Assembly: GCA_027886185.1 (NCBI GenBank)
Contig: WOAB01000619.1
Coordinates: 2,728,001 to 2,792,000, forward strand
Reading direction: 5' to 3'
Source: Rheum nobile
Taxonomy: Eukaryota > Streptophyta > Magnoliopsida > Caryophyllales > Polygonaceae
Length of the DNA: 64,000 nucleotides
A program made the position numbers and the translations under genes. Within the stretch, counting starts at the first letter, position 1. The number at the start of each line of letters is the position of its first letter. This document shows, piece by piece, positions 45,531 to 57,253 of the stretch. Below the pieces are notes generated by a model that saw only the letters and a program-made list of their open reading frames with translations, did no database searches and had not been told where the DNA came from.

Positions 45531-47445
45531 CCAACCATGTAGAGAACAATTACGGTTGGTTAGTCTAATGAAAGACTAAGCAAGGGTACAAAGCAGAGTG
45601 GTTCGAAGTAGTCGTATTAGGTTAGACTCATCGTTTCTCGAATCAAAACCGATGACGATAGTCAACCACCATACTCTACTGAAACACAAGAAAAGACATG
45701 ATCAAGAGAAGATTTTGGAGACCGAGTCTCACAACAATCAATCCCAAAAGAAGACTCCAACGAGTTGAGTCTTATCGGAAATATGACAAATGTTGGGGAA
45801 TATTAATAATATCATACAAGCGTTCAAAAATGACTTGATATTTCGGCTCACGACCAACCTCACCGCCCAAGGCGAATCCAGATTGGAAAGAGAACTTTAC
45901 TCTTATCAAAGCCAAGACGAGATTTCCTAGCTGCATTATTGCCTAGCTGCACTACTCTCCCAAGGGTATATTAATCATGTGCGATAACGGCACTTACCTT
46001 ATTTAATTCCAAAACACACATCACGTTATAAGCTTTTAGATATATGTTTCATCATGAGGGACATATATCGAAGGGAATCCTTCCCAAGGTTTGTGACACT
46101 AGCTAAGTGCACCACCTCTATACTCGGATAGAGGATGATCATGATCCTCCAGTTGGTGTCAGGGTCTCCGATGCCCTCTCAACCAATAATTATCAAGAAA
46201 CGACTAGACCTCAACGAGTCCAACATTCCTAACTACTAGTGCTAACTAAACAGTTTAACACAATAATAATCCACATCACATCCAACATGGCCAACATCAA
46301 AAACATATATCTATACTAGCGTTGTTCTAGCAGATATACAACCTAGTATAATATCATGTTTTAATCATTTATATCTTTTAAAATCACTAACAGTTATCAA
46401 AACTGTTTCCAATGAAAACAGTAAATCATCCCAAATTAATTAACAACTAAACAATTGATAATTAATTGAAATATGGAATGATGAGCAAGAGCGAACCGCC
46501 ACTTGCCTTAGATCCACAGAAGCTTAATGATGACAGGGACAGATCTGGCAACACAGATTCCTTCGGATCGACCCATAAAGAAATCCTAAGTTAGATTCGA
46601 CAAACACGAGTACGAATCTAAAGAATAACGAAAGGAATCGAAAGGAACGAAGCCCGATCGAAAGCCATAGAAGCCAAGTCCAAAACAAGCCAAAAGCTTC
46701 TGGGCGGCGGTCGCCGCTACGAACACCAGAAAATTTACGAGAGCAAAAACTCACCGACGTCAATTGTTTTTCTTCTCCTTTGCCTTGCTTTGGATTCTAA
46801 GCTTCTAAGGGCTTCCAAAGCTTCACTTTGCAACTGGAATAAACACCAAAGGAGCTTCGACGATCGATATCCAATTCTCCGACGAAAGCTCGAATTTCCG
46901 ACGAGATTAAAGTGAGAGATTTGAGCTTGGGTTTGTGCTCAATCTGATCCCAAACCCTTCCCCTTTTATAGCCAAAGTCAGGGGACAAGAAATGGGCAAG
47001 CCATGCAACGTGGAGAGCCAAGATCGGACGTCTCCCCGGTCGCCGGCAAGCCCCTACACCTACGCCTGCAACAGTGGCGGCAGTCGCCGCCGTCGGCAAG
47101 GGGTCGCCGCCCATATCTGTGTCTGGCGGCGATCGCCGCTTCCTAGGCCACTTGACAAGTTGGTGCTGACAATGTCGGCTAGTTGGCGGCGGTCGCCGCC
47201 AAGGCCATATTTCATTCGTTTAAACTTTGGATCACCTTGGCCTTAGCCCGGGATAAAAATAATCGTACACGAACGAGTATTAGTCCCAAAATACGTCGAA
47301 ATGTATTTTATTTCACTTAGAAAAATTATTACAGAGATCAAACATATTACCGAATGTCTGACTTCTCTGAATTAATTCGACTTGTAATACTGGTACAGGA
47401 AAAATTCCAAAAAATATCCTTATAAAATGAGGGATATTACATTAT

Positions 47446-47460
47446 CTTCCCCTTAAAAGA
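47446..47460 (-). other. Polypurine tract of the minus-strand Tekay-like element
   Basis: On the minus strand the sequence CTTTTAAGGGGAAGATAA precedes the 3' LTR. It corresponds to the tract at 8679-8691 in the related element. Confidence 0.75.
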
Positions 47461-47464
47461 AGTT

Positions 47465-48711
47465 TCGACCCCGAAACTTGGTTATTCTAGGCCGAAAACA
47501 ACTCGGGAAAGCGTCTAAGAATATCCGCCTTAGTCTCCCAAGTCTCCCAAGTAACCTCGGTCAGACATTGGTAGGGCGATCTTAGAAAATCCCTCTACGT
47601 ACTGTCTGTAACATTCAGCAAGTCCTAGAAAACTGCGCACCTCATTCACATACGGAGGCCTCTTCCAAATAGCTACCGCTTCGATCTTCTGGGGATCAAT
47701 CATGACCCTATCTTCACTTATCACATGGTCTAAGAAGGTCATTTCCTTGATCCAAAAGCCACATTTAGACAACTTCGCATATAGCTGACTTGTCTAAGGA
47801 CTGACCCCCATGAGCCTCCTTGCTCGGGGAATAGATCAAAATACCATCGATGAAGACCACCACGAACTTATCCAAGTACTGGCGAAAACATCGATTCACC
47901 AGGTCCATGAAAACTACTAGAGCATTGGTGACTACGAACTCGTAGTGACCATATCTCGTCCGGAAAGCAATCCTCGGAATATCTTCCTTACGAGTCCTGA
48001 GTTGGTGGTAACCAAACCTCATATCGATTTTGGAAAAGACTTTTGCTCCTTGCAATTGAACCAACAGATCATCAACAACGAGTATTTATTCTTGATCGTG
48101 ACCTTATTCAACTCTCGATAGTCGAAACAAAGTTAAAACGATCCATCTTTCCTCTTGACAAACAGAACCGGAGTACCCCAAGACGATGCACTCGGCCTTA
48201 TGTACCTTGTCAAGAAGATCCTCGAATTGCTTCTTCAATTCTTACATCTCTGCAGGAGCCATCCGATACGGTGCCTCGGAAATCGGTGCGGTACCAGGCT
48301 CAAAATCAATAGAAAAAAATTTTCACGTCACGCTTCGGGGGTAATTCAGGAATCTCTTTCGGAAAGACATCCGGAAACTCACTAATCACAGGAATATCAA
48401 GAATTAATGGTTCATCTTTCATGGGCGGATCCAGGTGGCAAAGATACCCGACACAACCTTGTTGAAGTAGCTTAAACACAGCCATCACATTGATGAGCCT
48501 GCCGTTAACAGCGTCATTCCGACCCTTAAATTTGCACACACACTGGTCCTCAGATGACACTGTCACAGTTCTTGAATTAAAATCGATCACCGCCTCATGA
48601 CGCGTCAGCCAGTCCATACCGAGAATAATATCGCATGGAACCATGGCTATCTAGATCAAATCTGTTTCTAACTCCTTATCCTGAATGGTAATCGGAATTT
48701 CCAAAAGACGC
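47465..48711 (-). pseudogene. Pol remnant: protease end, RT, and chromodomain tail with a large internal deletion
   Basis: Minus-strand pieces in order: protease end (MVPCDIILGMDWLTRHEAV, 48644 onward); RT start broken between about 48306 and 48064; RT core (AKVFSKIDMRFGYHQLR) with FIDGILIYS, where the second catalytic Asp is Gly; RT end (NEVRSFLGLAECYRQYVEGF, 47772-47570). The sequence then jumps directly to the very end of pol (VTWETWET-like, near 47540), so most of RNase H and all of the integrase catalytic core are deleted. Several frameshifts. Non-functional. Confidence 0.85.
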
Positions 48712-48728
48712 TTGGTTCCAACTAAATG

Positions 48729-48953
48729 GTCACCATCTTAGACCAGCCCATTACATGGTTTACAGACGACCCACTAGTGGCTCCGAGCCCAGGCCCAGCC
48801 ATTACCAGCGTCCACTGTTGCCATGAGCCGCTGTCCATACATCTCAACCCATCCTTGGTAGCTCCACCTAATTAATAGGCAGCCATCTCCAAGAGGTTGT
48901 TGGTGAGTCTCGAATACGAGACCTCACCCCATACCAAGCAATGAAACACTAAT
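48729..48953 (-). mobile_element. SINE-like insertion in the protease region
   Basis: 225 bp interrupting sequence homologous to the protease of the element at 26-11192. Flanked by 17-bp near-duplications, TTGGTTCCAACTAAATG (48712-48728) and TTGGTATCAACCAAATG (48954-48970), 14 of 17 matching. On the minus strand it begins with a tRNA-like head (GCTTGGTATGGGGTGAGG, TCTCGTATTCGAGACTC). This fits a tRNA-derived SINE. The family is unknown. Confidence 0.6.
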
Positions 48954-49184
48954 TTGGTATCAACCAAATGTTCATTAATAGGAAGATTTACAACGAAAGG
49001 TTTACAAACCTTGTTGCAAACTAAACCTTACTTACTAACACAATTATCCGAAACAAAAGACTGGGTAACACCCGAATCAACAACATACTAACAAAAGGTA
49101 TAGAGTACTTTTAAGCAATTGGAGAATTAGGTCCATCGGCCTCACGCATATCGTAAAGGCATTGACCTTGACTCCCAGAAGCCA

Positions 49185-50438
49185 CTAGGGCTTCCCCTTG
49201 TTCTGTGCAGCTGTCTGCATCGAAGGACTAGGAGTCTCTGCTAGTTCAAACCTGGGTCGGTTGTTCTGATTAACAGACCCTTGCTGTGACTCCGCTCCTT
49301 CCTGCCTTCCCTGCCAACAGAACCTCTGCAAATGTCCTTCCTTTCCACAACCAAAACACGTCTTCCTTTCCTTCTGACACGCAAAGCTTTTGTGCCCAGT
49401 TACACCACAATTGTGACATTGGATCAGACTCTTGCCCTGACCCGACTGCCGTGTTGACCCTCCTTGAGTCATATCCGTCTTTACTCGGCCAGATTTGGCA
49501 AAATCAGATGGTGGCACAGGACGTTTAAATCCACCCGCCTGAGGCTGGTTCTGCACCTGCCTCTGGCTATTACGCTTCTTGGTCGACTCCTCCAGAGTCA
49601 CCTCCAACTTATAGGCTGCATCCACGTACTGCTCCAAGGTAGAGCATCTGTGACGCACCATCCATGGCTTAATATCTGGGCTCATCCATTCATGGAAGTA
49701 CCAGATCTTCTGCTCCTCGCTGGACACATCCTGCCCAGCATACTGTAGCAAATTATTGAACTTGGTCACTAGCTCAGTCACTTTTAATCCCTCTATCTTT
49801 GGATACATGAATTCCTTATACTTTTCTTCCCTCATAGCTCGAGAGAAGAAACGATCTGTCATTTTAGCCTTGAACATTCCCCAGTTCAAATCAACATGAT
49901 CAGCTAGACCGGTATTCTCCCACCATTCGCTAGCATCTTCCTTCAATTGAAAGGAAGCAATGTGCACTTTCTCCGCTTCTGTGCACTCAACATTTCGAAA
50001 CAACCGTTCCATATGTGAGAACCAATGAGCCACTCTGACTGGCTCTCCTTTTCCATCATAGCTGTCAGGCCTCATAGAGTTAATGGCCTTTAGTGCTCGG
50101 CCATAATCACCTCTATTCTTGACTGCCTCTTCTTGGTGTACAAGGACATCTTGTTCCTCAAGCCTAGGAACTACTGGAGGAATTGGCACATCATGTGCCT
50201 GAGGTGCGTTTGGTCGCATTATTTCCGTAAATGCTTGCATTACAATACCCCATATTGCCTCAATTGTTGCTGCATCAAACACCACTAGAGCGTTGGCCTG
50301 AGCTTGGCCATTGCCCTCTGGATTATTGTGAGAAACAGACTCGTGTTCCTCCACAGGGTTCGCAACATTCCTCACGTTTGGTTTGGGGTCATTACTCGGC
50401 CCAGCACTAGCATGGATAGTGTTCCTCGTGTTCACCAT
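49185..50438 (-). CDS. Gag protein of the Tekay-like deletion derivative
   Basis: 417 residues from ATG 50438 (MVNTRNTIHAS), homologous along its length to the gag of the element at 26-11192. Gag core with DASEWWENTGLADH and DRFFSRAMREEKYKEFMYP. Two CCHC knuckles, CHNCGVTGHKSFAC and CFGCGKEGHLQRFC. It ends at TAG 49185-49187, after which pol is frame-broken. This is the only long retroelement domain in the window with no internal stop, so a separate gag product is conceivable. In the related element the frame runs on into protease, so the TAG is probably a mutation. Confidence 0.85.
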   Translation of the reverse strand: MVNTRNTIHASAGPSNDPKPNVRNVANPVEEHESVSHNNPEGNGQAQANALVVFDAATIEAIWGIVMQAFTEIMRPNAPQAHDVPIPPVVPRLEEQDVLVHQEEAVKNRGDYGRALKAINSMRPDSYDGKGEPVRVAHWFSHMERLFRNVECTEAEKVHIASFQLKEDASEWWENTGLADHVDLNWGMFKAKMTDRFFSRAMREEKYKEFMYPKIEGLKVTELVTKFNNLLQYAGQDVSSEEQKIWYFHEWMSPDIKPWMVRHRCSTLEQYVDAAYKLEVTLEESTKKRNSQRQVQNQPQAGGFKRPVPPSDFAKSGRVKTDMTQGGSTRQSGQGKSLIQCHNCGVTGHKSFACQKERKTCFGCGKEGHLQRFCWQGRQEGAESQQGSVNQNNRPRFELAETPSPSMQTAAQNKGKP

Positions 50439-50890
50439 CTATTTACCGATCAAATTCCAAGGATTTCATACATTAATATCTTCCAATGTACTTAATGTAA
50501 TGAAATCAACTTAGAAGAGATCAAACTAGGTAAATTTTATTAGATGAACTTCAAACCGAGTTACTAGGTTCTATAACCTCAAATCATAACGAGGAAACTG
50601 GGAATTCAAGCCTTACTGGAGATGGCGAAACCACCTCGGCTTTTTCCGAGTCCTTCTGAAGAGAAACGAAAGAACTCAGAATCTACGAGTGACGAACAGA
50701 GAATTAGTCTTTCTAAATATGGAAGTTCGTTTCCATATCAGACTAAAGAAGAAGGTACGACTAGAACGGTAAAAAATTTCTTTGAAAATTCAGAGCCTTT
50801 GAAAACATTTCTCAGTTTCAAACGAGTAAACGGTTTTATAAAAAATTTCGTTCCAAGAAAATGTTTTAAAACTCACCCGAAAAAAAAATC

Positions 50891-50904
50891 GACTTTGATA
50901 CCAA
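50891..50904 (-). other. Primer-binding site of the minus-strand element
   Basis: On the minus strand, TTGGTATCAAAGTC follows the 5' LTR end by three bases. It resembles the initiator methionine tRNA site with a change near its end. Confidence 0.7.
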
Positions 50905-50907
50905 ATC

Positions 50908-53279
50908 TGTAACACCCCCAAATATATAACCTTGAAGGCATTACCGTCAGTGACCTCAGACGTTCTGTCCGATGTCACCCAAGGCTTTACCAGTTGATAT
51001 AAATCATCAAACAACAATTATGATACAAAGTATCATAACCTTCGATTAAAATCATTATTTCGGCATTACTTCCATAATCCGAAATGCAACCAAAATACAA
51101 AATCAGGTTCATTACAACGGAAGTCTTTTAAAATAATTAACAAAGGGTCTTGATCGCAATGATCACCCGCCAAGGATCTCAACCTGAATAAACTTGTCAA
51201 AACACCGTTCGCCTCTATAGTCGTTCTAGCCTTCACGGGATGACAACTTATCTAATGTGCCGAATTGAACGGATGACACCAGCCAACCATGCAGAGAACA
51301 ATTACGGTTGATTAGTCTAATGAAAGACTAAGCAAGGGTACAAAGCAGAGTGGTTCAAAGTAGTCGTATTAGGTTAGACTCATCGTTTCTCGAATCAAAA
51401 CCGATGACGATAGTCAACCACCATACTCTACTGAAACACAAGAAAAGACATGATCAAGAGAAGATTTTGGAGACCGAGTCTCACAGCAATCAATCCCAAA
51501 AGAAGACTCCAACGAGTTGAGTCTTATCGGAAACATGACAAATGTTGGGGAACATTAATAATATCATACAAGCGTTCAAAAACGACTTGATGTTTCGGCT
51601 CACGACCAACCAACCGCCCAAGGCGAATCCAGATTGGAAAGAGAACTTTACTCTTATCAAAGCCAAGACAAGATTTCCTAGCTGCACTATTGCCTAGCTG
51701 CACTACTCGCCCAATGGTATATTAATCATGTGTGACAACGGCACTTACCTTATTTAATTCCAAAACACACATCACGTTATAAGCTTTTAGATATATGTTT
51801 CGTCATGAGGGACATATATCGAAGGGAATCCTTCCCAAGGTTTGTGACACTAGCTAAGTGCACCACCTCTATACTCGGATAGAGGACGATCATGATCCGC
51901 CAGTTGGTGTCAGGGTCTCCGATGCCCTCTCAACCAATAATTATCAAGAAACGACTGGACCTCAACGAGTCCAACGTTCTTAACTACTAGTGCTAACTAA
52001 ACAGTTCAACACAGTAATAATCCACATCACAGCCAACATGGCCAACATCCAAAACATATATCTATACTAGCGTTGTTCTAGCAGATATACAACCTAGTAT
52101 AATATCATGTTTTAATCATTTATATCTTTTAAAATCACTAACAATTATCAAAACTGTTTCCAACGAAAACAGTAAATCATCCCAAATTAATTAACAACTA
52201 AACAATTGATAATTAATTGAAATATGGAATGATGAGCAAGAGCGAACCGCCACTTGCCTTAGATCCGCATAAGCTTAATGACGACGATGGGTTTTCCAGG
52301 CTCGAAACAGTGACAGATCTGGAAACACAGATTCCTTCGGATCGACCCATAAAGAAATCCTAAGTTAGATTCGACAAACACGAGTACGAATATAAAGAAT
52401 AACGAAAGGAATCGAATAGAACGAAGCCCGATCGAAAGCCACAGAAGCCAAGGCCGAAACAAGCCAAAAGCTTCTGGGCGGCGGTCGCCGCCTGCCTTAC
52501 GGCGGGTGCTGCTGTTCATGGCGGCGGTCGCCGCTACGAACACCAGAAAATTTACGAGAGCAAAAACTCACCGACGTCAATTGTTTTGCTTCTCCTTTGC
52601 CTTTTTTTGGATTCTAAGCTTCTAAGGGCTTACAAAGCTTCACTTTGCAACTGGAATAAACACCAAAGGAGCTCCGACGATCGATATCCAATTCTCCGAC
52701 GAAAGCTCGAATTTCCGACGAGATTAAAGTGAGAGATTTGAGCTTGGGTTTGTGCTCAATCTGATCTCAAACCCTTCCCCTTTTATAGCCAAAGTCAGGG
52801 GATAAGAAATGGGCAAGCCATGCAACGTGGAGGGCCAAGATCGGGCGTCTCCCCGGTCGCCGGCAAGCCCCTACACCTACGCCTGCAACAGTGGCGGCGG
52901 TCGCCGCCGTCGGCAAGGGGTCGCCGCCCATATCTGTGTCTGGCGGCGGTCGCCGCTTCCTAGGCCACTTGACAAGTTGGTGCTGACAATGTCGGCTAGT
53001 TGGCGGCGGTCACCGCTTGCTTTACGGCGGTCGCCGCCAAGGCCATATTTCATTCGTTTAAACTTTGGATCAACTTGGCCTTAGTCCGGGATAAAAATAA
53101 TCGTACACGAACGAGTATTAGTCCCAAAATACATCGAAATGTATTTTATTTCACTTAGAAAAATTATTACAGAGATCAAACATATTACCGAATGCCCGAC
53201 TTCTCTGAATTAATTCGACTTGTAATACTGGTACAGGAAAAATTCCAAAAAATATCCTTATAAAATGAGGGATATTACA
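50908..53279 (-). repeat. 5' LTR of the minus-strand Tekay-like element
   Basis: 2,372 bp. GC palindromes (GGCGGCGGTCGCCGC) occur at 52478-52535 and at 52890-53037, on either side of the TATA box. Confidence 0.92.
52781..52787 (-). promoter_or_regulatory. TATA box of the minus-strand LTR
   Basis: TATAAAA on the minus strand, within CTATAAAAGGGG, a typical plant LTR core promoter. The equivalent in the other LTR is at about 46970. Confidence 0.55.
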
Positions 53280-53545
53280 AAATGGACGGACAAAACAAAT
53301 TTGTCCATCTAACATGGATCGGACGATTTCACATTAGTCCATTTATTTTTGATGGATAAAATCATTTAACATAAAATCTATGTCATTTGTCCATCTATAA
53401 TAAACGGACATGTGTAATTTATCCATTTATAATAAACGGACAATACCAATTTGTATATCCATAACGGACGGACAAATCACATTTGTCCATCCGAAATGAA
53501 CAGACAAATTAAATTTGTCCATCCAAAATGGACGGACAAATGCCA
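53280..53545. repeat. Array of small palindromes, right half
   Basis: Starts with the target duplication AAATG, then about seven units such as TTTGTCCATCCAAAATGGAC. It continues the array at 34848-35082 and ends near CCATGCGCTAAAAAAAAATA. Before the gypsy insertion the two halves formed one array of about 500 bp. Confidence 0.85.
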
Positions 53546-55540
53546 TGCGCTAAAAAAAAATAGCGTGCTCAGAGCCTCAGAGGGAGATTGGAGCGGTTTT
53601 CGCACACTACATAGGTCGTAGTGGGGAAGGGATTGTCTTACCCTGATGGTAGACTATCCACTTGCCACATCAGCTTTATTTTACTTTCTTTTGTAGTGTT
53701 TTAATGATTATGTGATGGAAAAAATAAATTTATTTTTTAATTGCTCCACTAGTTTTATGTTTCTAACACTAATCTACAAGGAAATAAATACGTGCATATC
53801 CTTTTCTAATTTCTTTGATAACATAGGTATTTTTATTTTAGTAGACATATTGGATATTTTGACACTTCATTTCTAAATTAGCTAAAAATGGATATATCAC
53901 TTGCTTACTCTTCAAAAATACAGTCCTTAATTTAAAAAAAAAGATATGATCTTAAAAATACTTTGTAATGGATAAAGCACATTTTAAAGGGTTATGAAGT
54001 ATTATTTAAAATATCTAAATTTTACTTAAGAATGTAATATACGTATTGTATAGTATTTTTCTTATGAACGTATTCTTGTAATAATTAGATCGTAATTTAC
54101 CCATTCATCTTAAGATATTCCAAAATATATTCTATACAACACAATGTAATAACCAAATTATATATTCCTAAGTAATATATAGAATATAGGATTATATAAG
54201 TTGTATAGTATTATAATTATCTTACATTAAAAGTTATGTAAATTAACTTCCTTTATTATTAAAAGTATTTAACTAAGATATACTATTGTTATTTTAAACT
54301 TTATGTTGTTTAGATATCTTACACTAAACGTATATAAAGATATGACTTACATTTAAAATTGAGCAAGTTAACTTACATTGATATTCAAAAGACTATATAA
54401 GTTGTACTATTATGATTTCAAACATTGTGTTGTATATGTAGAAATCTTATATTAATCTTAAGATGTGACTTTATAGTACGTAAATCATTATATGATTTTT
54501 TTGGGCTTTTATTGTGTATTTTGATTGGCCATAACTACTCTAAATTTGAAAAGAAATACTGCACTGAATATATAAATTACTAACAATTTATAAGCCGTCA
54601 AAAATTTGAAGGCCCTTTTCAGTTAATTCTAATAATACACTTTATATTAATAATACACTTTATATTGAACGGATATGCCTTAAAAAATGAGCATAAAAAA
54701 GTAATTTTAGATTATGGACTAGAAGTCTAGAACTCAAAAAACATAGTAAAAAAGCAAAAAAAAAACAACCACTATGATTTTAAAGTAGGAATATACGACT
54801 TTATTAAAAAAAAAGTCAATTAGTTTTGATTTACCTTCTTTTTTCTTCTTCTTTTGATTCAATTGCATCTTCTGATCCGTATCTAATATATATAACATTG
54901 TTATTTATAATGCTCACAGTTTTTAGTTATAATTTTAATACCAACTCACAAATTTTTGATGTTTTATTAAATAAAATGACTCATCTTTAAAGGAAATTAA
55001 ATCATTCATGCATACTTGACTCATTGAGCATCTATCTTGAATATACAGACGAAAATTTGAAGAAAAAAAAGGGTGATAATTAGGTGATGGGTGAGTAGGT
55101 AGGATGATGGGTCGGATTTGAGCGAGGCTTCATTTCTTTATAAAATATAAAATATACTAAGTATATAAGCTATTTTTACAATCCTAATATATTTATATTC
55201 TTGAGCTGTCACTTCAAGTTGTTTGTGTCATAGTATATTGTAATTTTATGTGAGATATTGGAATCAAATAGATTATTGAGTTTTACTTACTGTGTAAGCT
55301 ACTTTTTATGTTTTTTTATGTGGGATATTAGATTTTGTATGTTATATGTTTTATTTTAATATTTTCATATGTTTTATACTTTTTAATATATTAGAATGTA
55401 TTTTATATACCAATGCCATAAGATAGGATGAAAAATAAAGGGGAACTCGTATATCTCACCCGAGCTATTTGAATGTCTTATGGTGGGATAGACACTGGGG
55501 GGGGGGGGGGGGGGTTAGAGATAATGGGTGGGTCAAATGG
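53546..55540. other. AT-rich intergenic DNA
   Basis: Very AT-rich with no supported gene. Contains a run of 18 G at 55497-55514, and near its end GTGGGTCAAATGGAAAGA-type short repeats that run into the duplication breakpoint. Confidence 0.6.
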
Positions 55541-56511
55541 AAAGATTGTTTAATAGGATGAGCCGATTGTCTAACAGGATGATTCAATTTTTAACGGGAT
55601 GAGTCAAATGGAAAGACCGTCTAACAGATCGGGTGGTATATATGAAATCTTTCATTTACCATCTGATCTATTTTCATCCCTGATTTTTCAAAATAGATTA
55701 TAATAATTGAAAATAATGTTAATTTTTTGAAGTGTAACCAAAGTTAGAATAAATTCTATATACTGCATTTAACTAATATACTGTATAAGTACTTCAATTT
55801 ATAATATCAAGTTTGTTAAACGCTTTTTCTAGATATAAGATTAAAGTTTATTCATCACTAATAAATTATACACATCAACTAAGAAATACATATAACTGTA
55901 TAACTTCATTTTTTTGTATTTTTACTAACGTATTAACAGTGAGTAAATAAATATGAATTTATAATAAAATTATTAAAAAAATCGTTAATCTCTTTTTTAA
56001 ATGAAATAAAAACTTCTTTTATGAAATAGTAATTTTAAATTTTTGTCCCATTTCCAATTCTCAAAAAATTTATCAACCTACCCTTCATTTTTTTTTCTTG
56101 TAAAATTAAATGTAGACCAATTTTCTAGAAAGTCCCCTCCAATCAATAAAATATAGTAAAGTAGATAATTTTAATTAATGAGGGTAGTCTACCCTAAGGG
56201 TAAGATAAACATTTTCCGTCGTGGTGGGGACAAGTAGTACAAGAAAATAAAAGAAAAATTAAAATTAATATCAACATTTGTCAGTTGGTTTAGTAGTGGT
56301 AGGACAGAAGACGTTAATAACATAGACTTTTTTTGGTTAAAAATTATAAAGACTTTTTTTGGAAAAAGTAGTGGGGACAAGTATTTATAAAGACTTTTTT
56401 TGGTTAAAAAATTACTTTTTGGAAAAAGTAGTTTTTTTTAATTTGAAATTTGGGTGATATGGGGAACTGTGTAAGGAGAAAAAAAATTGTGTAAATAAAG
56501 ACATTATAAAT

Positions 56512-57253
56512 TGATATGGGGTAAGCCGTAGGATGGCCCGATCTTGATGCACAACAACTCTAAGAAGCAAAGAAACAACAAATCAAAGTAAGAATGGCGG
56601 AAGTAAGAAGAGATGAACAAATTGAACAAGATGAAACCAAAAACCCGGAAGTAGAAACCCTTGATTCGGATGAATCAAGAACAACCACACCTAAAGTAGA
56701 TGACCTCGCCTTCTACAACTTCACACAAAGGAGGACGAATCCTCAAGAGCACGAAGAGGATGTCTTGTGTCGTCTTGGATTAACAACTCGAAAGGAATTG
56801 ATGCTTCACAACTCGACCAAGGCTAGCTTAGATTGAACAAACACGAAACTCTCTCTTTGGGAAGTTTCTAACTCGGAAATTGTATTCTCAATAAGTTGTT
56901 TGTTACCTAAAATGGAAATTACAAAAGGCTTAAATAGTTCCCTAAGAGAACCGGCCCAAAACACTAAAAATAAGCTAAACCGGAAATAAAGCAAGCAAAC
57001 CGAGTCTAATAATGTATCATAGCCCACACGGCTGAAAACATACTAAAAAGGGAAAGTAAGGCTAATGGAAGGTGTACACAAGTCATACACTCAAACATTA
57101 TAAGCCATTGTCAACAAGAAGGCCTTAGGTAAGGCCGGGACAACCTCCTCCGGGACTTGGCGTATAAGCATGGCTAGCTCATCTTGGAGACGACGAGCTT
57201 GGCTCCTAGTCATGGGCTCGGATGGTGGTTGGGTTGTGGATGGTCCTCCATCA
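56512..57253 (-). repeat. CRM 3' LTR, copy 1
   Basis: On the minus strand it starts TGATGGAGGACC directly after the purine tract CCAAGAAGGGGAGGA. The start resembles that of plant CRM LTRs (TGATG...). The end is placed at CCCCATATCA (56512) by the typical CCTACGGCTTACC sequence preceding it. The 5' LTR is outside the window, so this end is uncertain. Confidence 0.55.
56594..56836 (+). CDS. 80-codon ORF antisense to the CRM LTR
   Basis: ATG (MAEVRRDEQIEQDE) to TGA on the strand opposite to the element, entirely inside the LTR. Highly charged, no recognised family. Identical in copy 2 (59613-59855), but the duplication is too recent for this to show selection. It may be an ORF by chance. Confidence 0.2.
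   Translation: MAEVRRDEQIEQDETKNPEVETLDSDESRTTTPKVDDLAFYNFTQRRTNPQEHEEDVLCRLGLTTRKELMLHNSTKASLD

Larger units (their letters stand above)
35083..47441 (-). repeat. 3' LTR of the minus-strand Tekay-like element, split by the Tat insertion
   Basis: The LTR sequence is present as 35083-35462 and 45536-47441 (about 2.29 kb in total). Together these parts match 50908-53279 in order, with a few internal length differences near 46530-46740 and 47180. Confidence 0.9.
35083..53279 (-). mobile_element. Tekay-like Ty3/gypsy deletion derivative carrying a nested Tat element
   Basis: The ends are TGTAACACCCCC (plus strand) and GATATTACA, flanked by a perfect duplication AAATG (35078-35082, 53280-53284). 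Orientation is minus: 5' LTR 50908-53279, gag 49185-50438, a degenerate pol remnant, 3' LTR 35083-47441. That 3' LTR is split by a Tat element (35463-45530). The gag is clearly homologous to that of the element at 26-11192, and the LTRs share GC palindromes and the GTGTTACA end, so these are related families. RNase H and integrase are deleted. It sits in the palindrome array beside the second MULE. Confidence 0.92.
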
